Below, one piece after another: positions 16,054 to 24,428 of a DNA stretch of 64,000 bases. The position numbers and the translations under genes were made by a program. The DNA comes from Actinomadura litoris (lineage in GTDB: Bacteria > Actinomycetota > Actinomycetes > Streptosporangiales > Streptosporangiaceae). The notes beneath the pieces were generated by a model that did not search any database, was not told the DNA's origin, and worked only from the letters and a program-made list of their open reading frames with translations. The first letter of the stretch is position 1. The number at the start of each line of letters is the position of its first letter. The stretch is taken from NCBI RefSeq assembly GCF_009733595.1, contig NZ_WOFH01000013.1:62001-126000 (forward strand), given 5' to 3'.

Positions 16054-16317
16054 CTAGAGGATGTCGGTGGGGGCGGGTTCGGCGGCGCCCCAGGCGTGGC
16101 GGACGGGGGTTGTTCCTGGTGGGAAGGTGTAGACGATGACGTTGTCGTAGGTGAGGTCCAGGAGGGTTTCGACCTCTGATTGGAAGCGGCGTAGTTGGGC
16201 CTGGGTGACCTGGCCTTCGAAGACGCTTCGCTGGACGTGGTGCAGGTACTTGCGGCAGGTTCGCAGGATGCGGGGGTTCCGCTCGGCGGCGGTGTCGTAG
16301 ACGACGATGACGTGCAC
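16054..16317 (-). CDS. cas2: CRISPR-associated endonuclease Cas2
   Basis: 87 residues, the normal size. The N-terminal strand MHVIVVYD with the catalytic-site aspartate at residue 8, the RTCRKYLHHVQRSVFEGQVT block and the C-terminal LTYDNVIVYTFPPG strand identify Cas2. As a dimer bridging two Cas1 dimers it is the structural core of the spacer-integration complex. It starts 3 bases after the cas1 stop and is the last gene of the type I-B operon. Confidence 0.97.
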   Translation of the reverse strand: MHVIVVYDTAAERNPRILRTCRKYLHHVQRSVFEGQVTQAQLRRFQSEVETLLDLTYDNVIVYTFPPGTTPVRHAWGAAEPAPTDIL

Positions 16318-16320
16318 GGT

Positions 16321-17301
16321 TCACCACCAGATCCGGAAGGGTTTGTAGGGGGTGCCTTCGAGGCATCGCCGGGTGAGGGCCAGGGCGTCGAGGTAGAGCA
16401 GTTCGTCGTAGGCGACGGGCCGGTTCAGGGTGCGGTGGGCGACGGTGACGGACAGTTCGTCGCGGACGGCCTGGACGACCAGTTTGCGCCCGGTTTCGCT
16501 GAGCATGGCCTGGTTGGCTCCGCTGTCGAAATGGTGCTCCTTGAGTTGGTTCCGTTTGCTCATCCGCAAAAGCAGGCGCTCGGCGAAGAGGGGCCTGAAC
16601 ATCTCGGAGATGTCGAGTACCAGGGAGTGGCGCTGGCGTTCCATGCTGCTGTGCAGGAAGGCGATACCGGTGTGCAGGGGTGTCAGGCGCAGGGCCGTGA
16701 GGGTTCGGGCGTAGGTGATGCCGTTCACGTAGCTGACGAACGCGTTGCCGGCGTTCTTGGGCGGGCGGCGGCTGCGGCCGCGGAGTTGGAGCCAGCCGAG
16801 GAGTTCGGTGTCGAGGACCTCCCATGCCGATCGGCGGAAATTGCCCTCGATGCCCATGAGGCGGGCGGAGCTCTCGGCGGCTTCGAGTTCCTTCCGCAGG
16901 ACGTCGTAGGGGTGGGCGAGGAGCTTCCGGTCGATGACGCGGCGGACGTTGAAGGCAGTGGAGGCGACGATGGCGCGGGCGACCTGGAGTGCGGCCTCGG
17001 GGTCCTCGGCCAGCCGGGCCTGGGCGAGGACGGTCTCGCCGGACGTGCTGGTGTCGGAGATGAGGAGCGATCCGGCGTAGTCGCCGTAGTGGCTCAGGAA
17101 GTGGACGTTGACGCGGTGGCGGTTCAGGAGCGCGATGACCGAGGTGTTGATGTCGGTCTCGGCGCAGGCGACGATGTCGCGGACGTCGGTGATCGGGATG
17201 TGGACCTTGCCGGTGCCCTCGCGCTCGATGACGAGCGACTCGTCCTTGCGGCGAATGCGGCAGGGGCCGGTGAGCCAGTAGGTGCGTGCGGCGGCGGGCA
17301 T
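16321..17301 (-). CDS. cas1: CRISPR-associated integrase Cas1
   Basis: 326 residues. The metal-binding triad is present: Glu152 in LMGIEGNFRRSAW, His217 in FLHSSMERQRHSL and Asp230 with Glu233 in LVLDISEMFRPLFAERLLL. Strand-rich N-terminal half, helical C-terminal half, as in the family. It integrates new spacers with Cas2. The set cas4-cas1-cas2 downstream of cas3 is the usual arrangement of type I-B, and the nearby III-D genes have no adaptation genes of their own. Spacing of 1 base to cas4 and 3 bases to cas2. Confidence 0.97.
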   Translation of the reverse strand: MPAAARTYWLTGPCRIRRKDESLVIEREGTGKVHIPITDVRDIVACAETDINTSVIALLNRHRVNVHFLSHYGDYAGSLLISDTSTSGETVLAQARLAEDPEAALQVARAIVASTAFNVRRVIDRKLLAHPYDVLRKELEAAESSARLMGIEGNFRRSAWEVLDTELLGWLQLRGRSRRPPKNAGNAFVSYVNGITYARTLTALRLTPLHTGIAFLHSSMERQRHSLVLDISEMFRPLFAERLLLRMSKRNQLKEHHFDSGANQAMLSETGRKLVVQAVRDELSVTVAHRTLNRPVAYDELLYLDALALTRRCLEGTPYKPFRIWW

Positions 17302-17302
17302 G

Positions 17303-17800
17303 TCATTCCGTCCAGCAGTAGTCGGTGTAGCCGCAGCCCCGGCAGGCCGAGCGTGCCAGGCGGGTGGGTGAGGTGCTCTCGGCGGCGACGGCGAGGACCT
17401 GGGCGATGTCGGCCTGGGCCAGCCGGGCGGCCTCCGGTGTGTAGGGATGGCGGTGGGTGCGGCGGGTTCTGGGGTAGTGCAGGATCGCGCCTTGGGCGTC
17501 GATGCCGATGTGTTCGAGCCGGTAGCAGTAGTGCCGCCCCTGGGCCTCGTCCGCGGGGGTCGGACGGGCCGATGACTTGACCTCGTGGACCCAGCGCCGG
17601 CCGTCGATGAAGTCGAGTCTGGCGGCGCCGAGGTCGACCGGGCCGCGGCGGGTGTACGAAGTCTCGTGTACGGCCTCGCCGAGCCGCACGCTGCCGCTCA
17701 GATGTTCGGGGCGGACCCCGCGCAGGTAGAGCCACAGTTGGCGGCGGCAGTGGTAGAGGTATTTGATGTGGACGCCGCCGACATCCTCGGCCTCGATCAA
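17303..17800 (-). CDS. cas4: CRISPR-associated exonuclease Cas4
   Basis: 165 residues of the RecB-like nuclease family. The four iron-sulfur cysteines are Cys18 (YLYHCRRQLW) and Cys153, Cys156 and Cys162 in the C-terminal CRGCGYTDYC. The nuclease core has His45 (GEAVHE), Asp63 and the E-x-K pair Glu73/Lys75 in HEVKSS. Cas4 trims prespacers and selects those with a correct PAM before Cas1-Cas2 integration. The ATG overlaps the cas3 stop by 4 bases. Confidence 0.96.
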   Translation of the reverse strand: MIEAEDVGGVHIKYLYHCRRQLWLYLRGVRPEHLSGSVRLGEAVHETSYTRRGPVDLGAARLDFIDGRRWVHEVKSSARPTPADEAQGRHYCYRLEHIGIDAQGAILHYPRTRRTHRHPYTPEAARLAQADIAQVLAVAAESTSPTRLARSACRGCGYTDYCWTE

Positions 17801-20205
17801 AGGATCTCACCCGGTTCGTATTTTTCATGTGGATCGGGATGGATGGCCCGTAAGCCTAGGTGTTCGTCGTAGTCGCCTTCTACGACGCATATCTTGAGGC
17901 GTTTGTCATAGCCGCCAAGGGATGTGCACCATGACGGGACGGGGATGAGGTACTGGTCGGCGTGCAGGCGGGAGACCGCCTTGTCGTCCGCCTGCTCCAA
18001 GGAAGTCCTGTAGTCGTCATGGTCTTGCCGAAGAATCACTTCGGATCCTTCGAATTGGCGGTCGAACACCTCTGCGAGGTGGGAGCGGTCGTCGAAGGGG
18101 TGCGAGAATTCCAGGAACGCAGCTTCGAACTCCCGGCGGTGGTATTCGACCCTTTCGGCCCAGGTGCGGCCCCAGGGGCCGGCGTAGATCTCGTCGAGCC
18201 ACCCGGTGATGACCTGTTCGTCGATGGTCCGGCCGTCGTGGCGGGTGAGGATGTCCCAGCCGTGCAGGGTGGGCTCGGCCTCGTAGACGCCGTCGGCCCA
18301 CAGCTCGCCGCCGCGGGTGGCATAGGCGGGCTGGTGGACGACCACCGGGACGGGTGCCAGGGCGCCGAGCCTGTTGGCTCTGCCGAACCGCTGGACGAGG
18401 GCTTCCAGGTCGGCGGCCGAGGTGTGGCAGGAGTCCAGGTCGAGGTCGAGGGAGACTTCGAGTGCCTGGGTCCCGACCAGCAGGCCCGGTCGGCGGGGCG
18501 TTCCGCTGGCGAAGCGTTTCCGAACGGCGGTCTCGATGGCGGTCCGGTCCATGCGGCGGTAGCGCGAGTGCAGTAGGTGAGCGGAGCCTTCGCCGTGGAG
18601 TTCTACGCAGAAGGGACCGAGGGCTTCGTAGAGGCCGATCGCATCGCGGATGTTGTTCGCGACGACGAGAACGGATTGGCCGTCGGTGAGTCGTTGACGT
18701 ATCTCGGCGAGAGACCTCTCGTCCGTGAGGTGGGCTTGGCGGGTGTGCAGCCGGTGACGGACGGGAGGCTGGAGCTCCGCCGGCGGTTGGACCAGGGTCG
18801 TCCGGCCGTCCAGGGCTCGGGTGACCAGGTCGGCGAGGGCGGTGGGCATGGTCGCGGAGAGCACGGCGACGCGTCCGCCGATGCGGTGCCAGAAGCCGAG
18901 GATGGCGAGGATCATGCCGAGGCGGCGCGGGTCGTAGGCGTGCAGCTCGTCCAGGATGAAGACCGAGTTGGCGCTGTCGGTGAGGATGCTGGAATGGACG
19001 GGCCCCGCCAGCGCGCCTCGGAGGAGTTGGTACGGGGTGCCGATGCGCAGGAGTTCGCGGAAGTTCTTGGTGGCCTCCGCGCGGGAACGCGCTTTGGCGG
19101 CGGCGTCGGTGAGGTCGGTGTCATCACCGGCGCATCCGTCGGAAAGGGACCGGGCGAGGTGGTAGGAGGCCGCCTTGGAATGAGCGACGCCGATTCCGTC
19201 GGGTGAGTGCAGGTCTTCGGCGAGGCGACCGGTCATGGCGTTGATGCTGGCCAGGTAGGGCAGTAGGTAGAAGACCCGGGGATTTCCGTTCGTGCGGGCT
19301 GCCAGGTCGTCGATCTGGGTGGTCGCCCACAGGAGAACCGCTTCGGTTTTGCCGCTTCCCGTCCAGGAACGCAGGAGGAGGTTGCCGAGGGTGTCGGCGG
19401 CCTGTCGTTGCTGCGGGCGCAGGGCGTGGCCTTTGCCGGCGAGACGCTCCGCCAGTCGGGCGGGATAGTTCTCGTTCAGCGGGTTCCGGGCGGCCAAGGG
19501 CGCGTGCGCGGAGGACAGGTGGTCGGCCATGGTGACCGCACCCAGCAGCAGGACGGCCGTCGTGCCGCCGGCGTCGCCGGGCGGGAGTTCCCATTCCCAG
19601 CGGTCCATGACGTTCTGGAATTGCCGATGGGCGGCGTCTGCCAGTTGCCGGATGTCATGGGCCGGGACAGTTTCGGGGAACGGCAGCCGGTAGCGGCGGC
19701 CGGTGGCGTGCAACCATTCCATGAGTGCGGTGAGGCGTTCCGGGGACGCGGGTGTGAACCTGCCGGCGAAGTCCTCGGGGCGGTCGTCGGCGTACTGCGT
19801 GAACAGCGGCAGCTTGGACGCCCTTTCCAGACCCGAGGTGAAAGGGCGGTGATGACCGGCCACCACCGCCGCCACACGGTCACGTTGCTCGGCGGGCAGG
19901 TCGGCCAGGAGCAGGCGCACGAATCCCAGGGACAGCACTTCGTGCCGTTCACCCCAGACGACCGGCTTCTGCCGGGCGAGGTTGCCGATCATCCCTTGGA
20001 AGCCGTCCGGCACCTTGCCCGCGTCGTGGAGCAGCGCGGCGAGCGCCGCCGACGTCCAGAATTCGGGTGGCATGCCGGGGATGTCACCCACCCGGGCGCG
20101 GATCACCCGCACGGCGTCCAGGGTGTTGAGCAGATGGCTGGTCAGCAGCTCGCCGGGGACTCCCGGCCTGGGCGAACTCTTCGCTCTGAGGTCCGTCACG
20201 GCCAT
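17797..20205 (-). CDS. cas3: CRISPR-associated helicase-nuclease Cas3 (HD plus helicase)
   Basis: 802 residues. The HD nuclease domain comes first: His24, His60-Asp61 in ALLHDAGKVPDGFQG, His88, and GHHRPF near residue 118. The SF2 helicase follows with Walker A SWTGSGKT (280-287), the DExH box as DELH (419-422), SAT (450-452), and C-terminal motifs in TQALEVSLDLDLDS and LVQRFGRANR. Cas3 unwinds and degrades target DNA recruited by Cascade. All key residues look intact. It starts 4 bases after cas5 ends and overlaps cas4. Confidence 0.97.
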   Translation of the reverse strand: MAVTDLRAKSSPRPGVPGELLTSHLLNTLDAVRVIRARVGDIPGMPPEFWTSAALAALLHDAGKVPDGFQGMIGNLARQKPVVWGERHEVLSLGFVRLLLADLPAEQRDRVAAVVAGHHRPFTSGLERASKLPLFTQYADDRPEDFAGRFTPASPERLTALMEWLHATGRRYRLPFPETVPAHDIRQLADAAHRQFQNVMDRWEWELPPGDAGGTTAVLLLGAVTMADHLSSAHAPLAARNPLNENYPARLAERLAGKGHALRPQQRQAADTLGNLLLRSWTGSGKTEAVLLWATTQIDDLAARTNGNPRVFYLLPYLASINAMTGRLAEDLHSPDGIGVAHSKAASYHLARSLSDGCAGDDTDLTDAAAKARSRAEATKNFRELLRIGTPYQLLRGALAGPVHSSILTDSANSVFILDELHAYDPRRLGMILAILGFWHRIGGRVAVLSATMPTALADLVTRALDGRTTLVQPPAELQPPVRHRLHTRQAHLTDERSLAEIRQRLTDGQSVLVVANNIRDAIGLYEALGPFCVELHGEGSAHLLHSRYRRMDRTAIETAVRKRFASGTPRRPGLLVGTQALEVSLDLDLDSCHTSAADLEALVQRFGRANRLGALAPVPVVVHQPAYATRGGELWADGVYEAEPTLHGWDILTRHDGRTIDEQVITGWLDEIYAGPWGRTWAERVEYHRREFEAAFLEFSHPFDDRSHLAEVFDRQFEGSEVILRQDHDDYRTSLEQADDKAVSRLHADQYLIPVPSWCTSLGGYDKRLKICVVEGDYDEHLGLRAIHPDPHEKYEPGEIL

Positions 20206-20209
20206 GGTC

Positions 20210-20854
20210 TCAGGTGCTCCGGTCCGGATGGACGGGTGGGAGGAGCGCGAGGGCCTGCCCGCCCCCGGTGGCGAGGCCGGCGTCGATCTCGGTGCGCGCG
20301 CCGCCCGGGTCGTACCGGTAGTCGTCCCAGGTGAAGCGGGCGCGGTCGGCGGAGATGGCGGTGGTGAGCCGCATCGCCGTGCCGGTCGCGTTCGGCAGGC
20401 CGAACGGGACGACGGCGTGGTTCTGGCGGCCGGTGGACGTGGTCAGCTCGACGCGGCGGGCGGTGGTGGCGACCAGGTCCTGGCTGCGTCCGAGGCGCAG
20501 CGGCCAGACCGGGCGGCGGATCGCGCGGGCCCACAGGCCGATGTCCTCGGTGAGCCAGACCGTCAGCGTGACGAGGGCCAGGAAGTCGCGGTCCTTGATG
20601 GTGGCGTTGGTCGTGGTGCCGGGGCTGCCGAGCGGGTGGTAGGTCTCCAGGTCGCGGCCCGATCCGGCGGCGTGGAAGGTCATGGCGAACCGGGTGTGCG
20701 GGGGGACACGGTCCCATCCTCCGGCGGCCGCGGCCAGCATCCCGCCGACGGTGGACGGCGGCGGGCAGGGCAACCCGATTTGCAGCCCGTCATAGAGGGG
20801 GTTGCGAAAGCTGACGACCGGAGCCGTGACGGTCACTTCCAGGGCTTCGGACAT
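20210..20854 (-). CDS. cas5: Cascade subunit Cas5 (type I-B)
   Basis: 214 residues. The N-terminal RAMP strand SEALEVTVTAPVVSFRNPLY and the following GLPCPPPSTVGGMLAAAAGG helix are typical of Cas5 in type I-B. Cas5 caps the 5' handle of crRNA in Cascade. Order cas7-cas5-cas3 and short spacing (31 bases from cas7, 4 to cas3) match type I-B operons. GGAG precedes the ATG. Confidence 0.92.
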   Translation of the reverse strand: MSEALEVTVTAPVVSFRNPLYDGLQIGLPCPPPSTVGGMLAAAAGGWDRVPPHTRFAMTFHAAGSGRDLETYHPLGSPGTTTNATIKDRDFLALVTLTVWLTEDIGLWARAIRRPVWPLRLGRSQDLVATTARRVELTTSTGRQNHAVVPFGLPNATGTAMRLTTAISADRARFTWDDYRYDPGGARTEIDAGLATGGGQALALLPPVHPDRST

Positions 20855-20885
20855 GGGCGTACTCCAAGCGGACGGCGCGGGCGCG

Positions 20886-21929
20886 CTATCGCGGGTCGTC
20901 GAACCAGTGGTCGTGGTCGCCGCGTTCGATCTCGTCGGCCAGGGTGTTCAGGACGGTCCGGGGGTGCCCGAGGACGAGCCGCCCCTCCTTGATCAGGTCG
21001 GCGAGGTCGCTGCCGGCGCGGTCGCGCTGGCTGCCGAGGAACCCGGGAGCCCACCCGACGCGTACCGGGCCGTCCAACTCGTCGGCCCACGCCTCGATCT
21101 CCTCGCGCAGGACGTCGGCGTCGAAGTGGGTCGCCTTCTCGCGCTCCCGGACGACCCGGGTGAACGGGTTGGTCCCGCCCTTGACCGGCGCGAGGATCAC
21201 CAGGCCGGGCGTCCGGTCGCCGTAGTGGGCGGACCGCTTGGCACCGCCCTTGACCACCGTCATCGTCCGCAGCAGCACCGCGATCCGGCGGCGCCGCTCC
21301 TCGATCGGCAACCGCACGCACCGCACGTCGCGCAGGACGACCTCGCTGCCGCCCCGCTCGACCACCTCCTTCGCCAGGCCGCCGGGCAGCGCGGCCTTGG
21401 TCGTGCTGCCGCCGGTCTCGAAGGTTCCGGCGCGCGGCAGGTCGAGGAGCAGGTCGCCGGCCAGGTCGGCGGTGTACATCTCGTGCTCGTGGATGACGGG
21501 GTTCGTCCCTGGCCCGAAGTCGCGGCTCATCGTGCCGAAGTCCATGACCGGGTTGCCGGGGACGACCGAGACCAGGGTGCCGGTCGCCAGCACCGTGTCG
21601 CGCATGAACGTCTGCGACCTGCCCGCCTCGTCCGCCCTGACCGCGATCATGTAGCCGAACAGGTCGTCGTCCAGGTAGAGGTCGGGACGGCCGCGCGTGT
21701 ACGCCTGCTGCTTCTTCCCCTCCCCGCTGCGGATCACCGGCGAGGTCGGCTCACCGGCGGGCAGGCTGTCACGCAGCCACCGGCGTCCTGCCTGCGCGGA
21801 CACATACGGATACCTGTCCCCCCGGCCGGTCGAGAACTTCTTGACCATGCCCCGGTTGTCCTCGCCCCGCCCGTTGTTGGGCGCACCGGCCTTGATCTGG
21901 AGAACCTGCTGCCCCACCAGGAACGTCAC
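20886..21929 (-). CDS. cas7: Cascade backbone subunit Cas7 (DevR/Cst2-like, type I-B)
   Basis: 347 residues. I chose the GTG at 21927-21929 (VTFLVGQQVLQIKAG) because it gives a GTGA overlap with cas8 and begins with the family's first strand; the open frame upstream is Arg/Gly-rich and overlaps cas8. Recognisable pieces are GRGEDNRGMVKKFSTGRGDR, YPYVSAQAGRRWLRD and DFGPGTNPVIHEHEMYTADL, matching DevR/Csa2-type Cas7. Multiple copies coat the spacer part of the crRNA. Confidence 0.92.
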   Translation of the reverse strand: MTFLVGQQVLQIKAGAPNNGRGEDNRGMVKKFSTGRGDRYPYVSAQAGRRWLRDSLPAGEPTSPVIRSGEGKKQQAYTRGRPDLYLDDDLFGYMIAVRADEAGRSQTFMRDTVLATGTLVSVVPGNPVMDFGTMSRDFGPGTNPVIHEHEMYTADLAGDLLLDLPRAGTFETGGSTTKAALPGGLAKEVVERGGSEVVLRDVRCVRLPIEERRRRIAVLLRTMTVVKGGAKRSAHYGDRTPGLVILAPVKGGTNPFTRVVREREKATHFDADVLREEIEAWADELDGPVRVGWAPGFLGSQRDRAGSDLADLIKEGRLVLGHPRTVLNTLADEIERGDHDHWFDDPR

Positions 21930-23344
21930 CGCTGTACCCCTTCCTCCTGGCCGCCGCCGACGGCGTCGACCAGTTCCTTGATCTCCTGGAGTTCCTCCTG
22001 CGGGCCCTTCGGCTCCCATCCCGCCTCGGCCAGCGCCTCCAGCACCGCGAAGACCAGCAGCCGCCGCCAGGACCAGGACCGCTCGTCCTCGAACAGCAGC
22101 CGGTAGTCCCGCACCGGCAGCAGGACGGGCGGGGTGTCCTTCGGCCGCTCGAAAAGGAGCCAGTCCACGCCCTTGGAGCGGAACCAGCCGTGCAGGTTCC
22201 CGCCCTTGCCGTTGGCCTGGATGAATTCGCGGAACGGCCCTCGGCGACTGTCCTGCCCCAGCAGGGCGGCCAGACGGCGGGCCAGTTCCCTTATCCGCTC
22301 GACGTCCTTGTCGTCCATGGTCAGTACCTCACGGCAGTAGGCGTAAAGGAGTGGGCCCAACACGGTCGTTTCGGCGGGAACCAGGGCCGCCGCCGAGATC
22401 TGCTTCAGCACATGTCCGATCGCGAAGTCCAGAACCTGCGCCGGACGGGTGAAGGCGCGCTTCGCCAGAAACGCCTCTCCCGGAACCTGCTTCGTCCCCT
22501 GGGTCGCTACCAGCACCGGATACGCGGCACTGCGCTTGGGGTTCTTGTTGGTGGACCGGAGGAACTCCGCGACCGGCTGGCTCAGTTCCTGCGTGGCGAG
22601 CAGTTGCTCCTTGTTGGAGTTGGACAAGACGATCAGCTCCACACCGGAGGTGATCCGCTGGCCGTAGACCCGCACGGCTTGCAGCACCCACAGCTCACGT
22701 GCGTACGGGCCGGGCTTCTGCTTCTCGGACGGCCCGGCGGAGGCCTGACGCAGGGTCCGCGTGACCGTCGTCGCGGTCATCCTCGCCAGGAAATCGTCGT
22801 CCCAGGAATGCATCAGCGCGGCCCGGCCGCCCGACAGCGACGCCCCGTACGGGAAGGCCCACAGGCTCGCGACGCACGGGTAGCACAACGGCGTGCCCTC
22901 GTGACCTGGCGCGGTGGTGTTGCGGTGCGCGGCGCTCGCGCCCAGAGGGATGTCGACCTTTCCGTACCAGTCGCAGGCCGGGCGTCCGCAGTACGCGCAC
23001 GGCGCCCCCGGCCATCCCGCCGGATCCGGATACGCCCGCCACTCCCGGATCAGCCGGTCGCGCTCCGAAAAGGACTGCTTCCCGCGTGCGGTCGGGTTCA
23101 GCTTCGAATTCGGCCACAGGAGGTAACTGGCGCCGAGCCAGAATCCGCCGGGATCCGCCGCCTTCGCCACCTTGACCGTCTCCAGGAGATGGCCTGTCAT
23201 CCGTCCGACGGCGTCGTGGAGGACCTCACCTGACACCTCACGTGGGTGCCCCGCCTTGGCGAGTGCCGCCAAGGCGAACGCCCCTACGCGCTGCAAAGGG
23301 CTCGCGGTCAGCACCAGGGCCGGGTTCGAGGCGGTGTCAGGCAC
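21926..23344 (-). CDS. cas8: Cascade large subunit Cas8 (Cst1-like, type I-B, zinc finger)
   Basis: 472 residues. Two CxxC pairs, Cys116/Cys119 (CAYCG) and Cys154/Cys157 (CYPC), form the zinc finger that marks Cst1-like Cas8 proteins. Other parts (GGFWLGASYLLWPNSKLNP, HSWDDDFLARMTATTVTRTL) are helical as expected. Cas8 recognises the PAM and recruits Cas3. Assignment to type I-B rests on this family together with DevR-type Cas7, fused HD-helicase Cas3 and Cas4. It overlaps cas6 by 8 bases and cas7 by 4. Confidence 0.88.
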   Translation of the reverse strand: MPDTASNPALVLTASPLQRVGAFALAALAKAGHPREVSGEVLHDAVGRMTGHLLETVKVAKAADPGGFWLGASYLLWPNSKLNPTARGKQSFSERDRLIREWRAYPDPAGWPGAPCAYCGRPACDWYGKVDIPLGASAAHRNTTAPGHEGTPLCYPCVASLWAFPYGASLSGGRAALMHSWDDDFLARMTATTVTRTLRQASAGPSEKQKPGPYARELWVLQAVRVYGQRITSGVELIVLSNSNKEQLLATQELSQPVAEFLRSTNKNPKRSAAYPVLVATQGTKQVPGEAFLAKRAFTRPAQVLDFAIGHVLKQISAAALVPAETTVLGPLLYAYCREVLTMDDKDVERIRELARRLAALLGQDSRRGPFREFIQANGKGGNLHGWFRSKGVDWLLFERPKDTPPVLLPVRDYRLLFEDERSWSWRRLLVFAVLEALAEAGWEPKGPQEELQEIKELVDAVGGGQEEGVQR

Positions 23345-24074
23345 CGATCCAGCCCATGCCGGTGCTGTTGGCCTGTCCGAGCCCCCACGAGTGCAGGGCC
23401 GAGAGCGTCTCCGGCGCGCCGGACACCATCACCTCGACCCTGGCGCCCGGCTTCTTTCCGCCGCCGCCGCTCCCCACCGCGAAGGAGCGCTTCGGCCCGA
23501 TCCAGCCGACGCTTTCGAGGGTGACCTCCGGATCCAGGCCGAGGGTCGCCGCCTTGCGCCGCAGATTGCCCTGCATGTAGACGTCCCACTCGGGCTCGCC
23601 CGGAAGGCACCACGACTGCCGGTGCGTGCGGGCGCCGGAATCATCCCGTCCGGAGCTCTTCATCACCACCGGCGTCTCGGTGCGGAAGACGGCCTTCCCC
23701 GACTCGAACCTCGGCGCCTCGACCGGCTCGACGCCGTCGACGATGAACGCGGTCGCTCCCCAGGCCAGCACGGGGATCGACGCCAGCGCGGCCGCCCACC
23801 CCTCGACCACCGCGACCAGCGGGCTGCCGAACTCCACGATGCCGGGGCCGTCCGCGGCGTAGACGCCACGCCGCCGCCGCGCCGCGGGGAACACCGGGGC
23901 GCCGTACCCGAACGGAGCGAGCCCGAGCGGACCCCACCCGTTCGCGTGGAGGGCCTTCCCCAGCTCGGGGGCGCCCCGCTCCAGCAGCGCATACGACAAC
24001 GCCCGGCCAGGCGCCAACACCTCCTCCCACGGAAGCTCCCGGGCCCCCGTATGAACAGTTACTCGCAAACGCAT
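23337..24074 (-). CDS. cas6: CRISPR RNA endoribonuclease Cas6
   Basis: 245 residues. It starts with the ferredoxin-fold strand MRLRVTVHTG and ends with the diagnostic glycine-rich loop GLGQANSTGMGWIGA. A histidine in the first half (LHANGWGPLG) may be catalytic. Cas6 cuts the precursor transcript within each repeat. It is the only cas6 in the window and so should process crRNA for both the I-B and the III-D modules. A TTG at 24077 is in frame, but the ATG at 24074, with AAAGGA upstream, is preferred. First gene of the leftward operon. Confidence 0.95.
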   Translation of the reverse strand: MRLRVTVHTGARELPWEEVLAPGRALSYALLERGAPELGKALHANGWGPLGLAPFGYGAPVFPAARRRRGVYAADGPGIVEFGSPLVAVVEGWAAALASIPVLAWGATAFIVDGVEPVEAPRFESGKAVFRTETPVVMKSSGRDDSGARTHRQSWCLPGEPEWDVYMQGNLRRKAATLGLDPEVTLESVGWIGPKRSFAVGSGGGGKKPGARVEVMVSGAPETLSALHSWGLGQANSTGMGWIGA

Positions 24075-24120
24075 CAAATCGGTCCTTTCTCGCGAACAGG
24101 AGACATGAACTTCAGGAGGG

Positions 24121-24130
24121 ACTGATGGAC
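24121..24130 (-). promoter_or_regulatory. Shared upstream motif, cas6 copy
   Basis: On the minus strand this reads GTCCATCAGT, followed by CCCT. The same 10-mer, in the same orientation toward the gene, lies upstream of the SAVED gene and of cas10. Here it ends 46 bases before the cas6 ATG. It could be a common operator or part of a promoter; its function is inferred only from recurrence. Confidence 0.4.
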
Positions 24131-24229
24131 GACGTTTTGTCAGACCCCCGTGCGAGCGTGGATCCCGGCTCTTCGACCACGTCGCGGGACGTTACGCGGC
24201 CCCCGGCGCGCACGATGGGCCTTCAATAA
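24125..24229 (+). CDS. Candidate 34-residue protein facing away from cas6
   Basis: An ATG at 24125 follows AGGAGGG with 4-base spacing and opens a 34-codon frame (MDDVLSDPRASVDPGSSTTS..., ending TMGLQ) closed by TAA. It is hydrophilic, without signal or membrane segment, and resembles nothing I know. It sits in the otherwise empty space between cas6 and the repeat-like sequence at 24369. Tiny genes occur in such places in some type I systems (for example toxin RNAs or mini-ORFs), but chance is a fair alternative. Confidence 0.2.
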   Translation: MDDVLSDPRASVDPGSSTTSRDVTRPPARTMGLQ

Positions 24230-24368
24230 ACTCGATCACGACATCGCCTGTCCGAATGTGGCCTGGCGCGCGGGAGTGGATATGCTGACCTGGGAGATCG
24301 ACCCACTCGAACGGTATTTGCCGGGGTCGCAACTGATCGAGTTTTTTGTCGGATTCGTCCGCAGGCTC

Positions 24369-24398
24369 GCGCTCATCGCCCCTCAGAGGGGTCACCAC
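24369..24398 (+). repeat. Solitary CRISPR-repeat-like sequence (pseudo-repeat)
   Basis: Ungapped alignment with the array repeat at 38413-38442 gives 23 identities in 30, including the unbroken core CTCATCGCCCCT and the GAGGG/final AC positions; the short stem GCCCCT/AGGGG is kept with a different loop. It stands alone, with no second repeat nearby, between cas6 and the 3' end of the SAVED gene. It could be a pseudo-repeat feeding one crRNA-like RNA into Cascade, as in CreA/CreR-type regulators of type I systems, or a remnant of an older array. Orientation by similarity is rightward, so the guide part would be 24399-24434. Confidence 0.6.
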
Positions 24399-24428
24399 AA
24401 ATCCCCACTTTTAGTGAAATCCAGACCT

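Noticed and set aside
16195..17580. Long rightward open frame opposite cas1 and cas2
   Set aside because: It is the shadow of the cas1/cas2/cas4 coding strand in very GC-rich DNA; its composition (Val/Gly/Asp-rich) is typical of such shadows and there is no family likeness.
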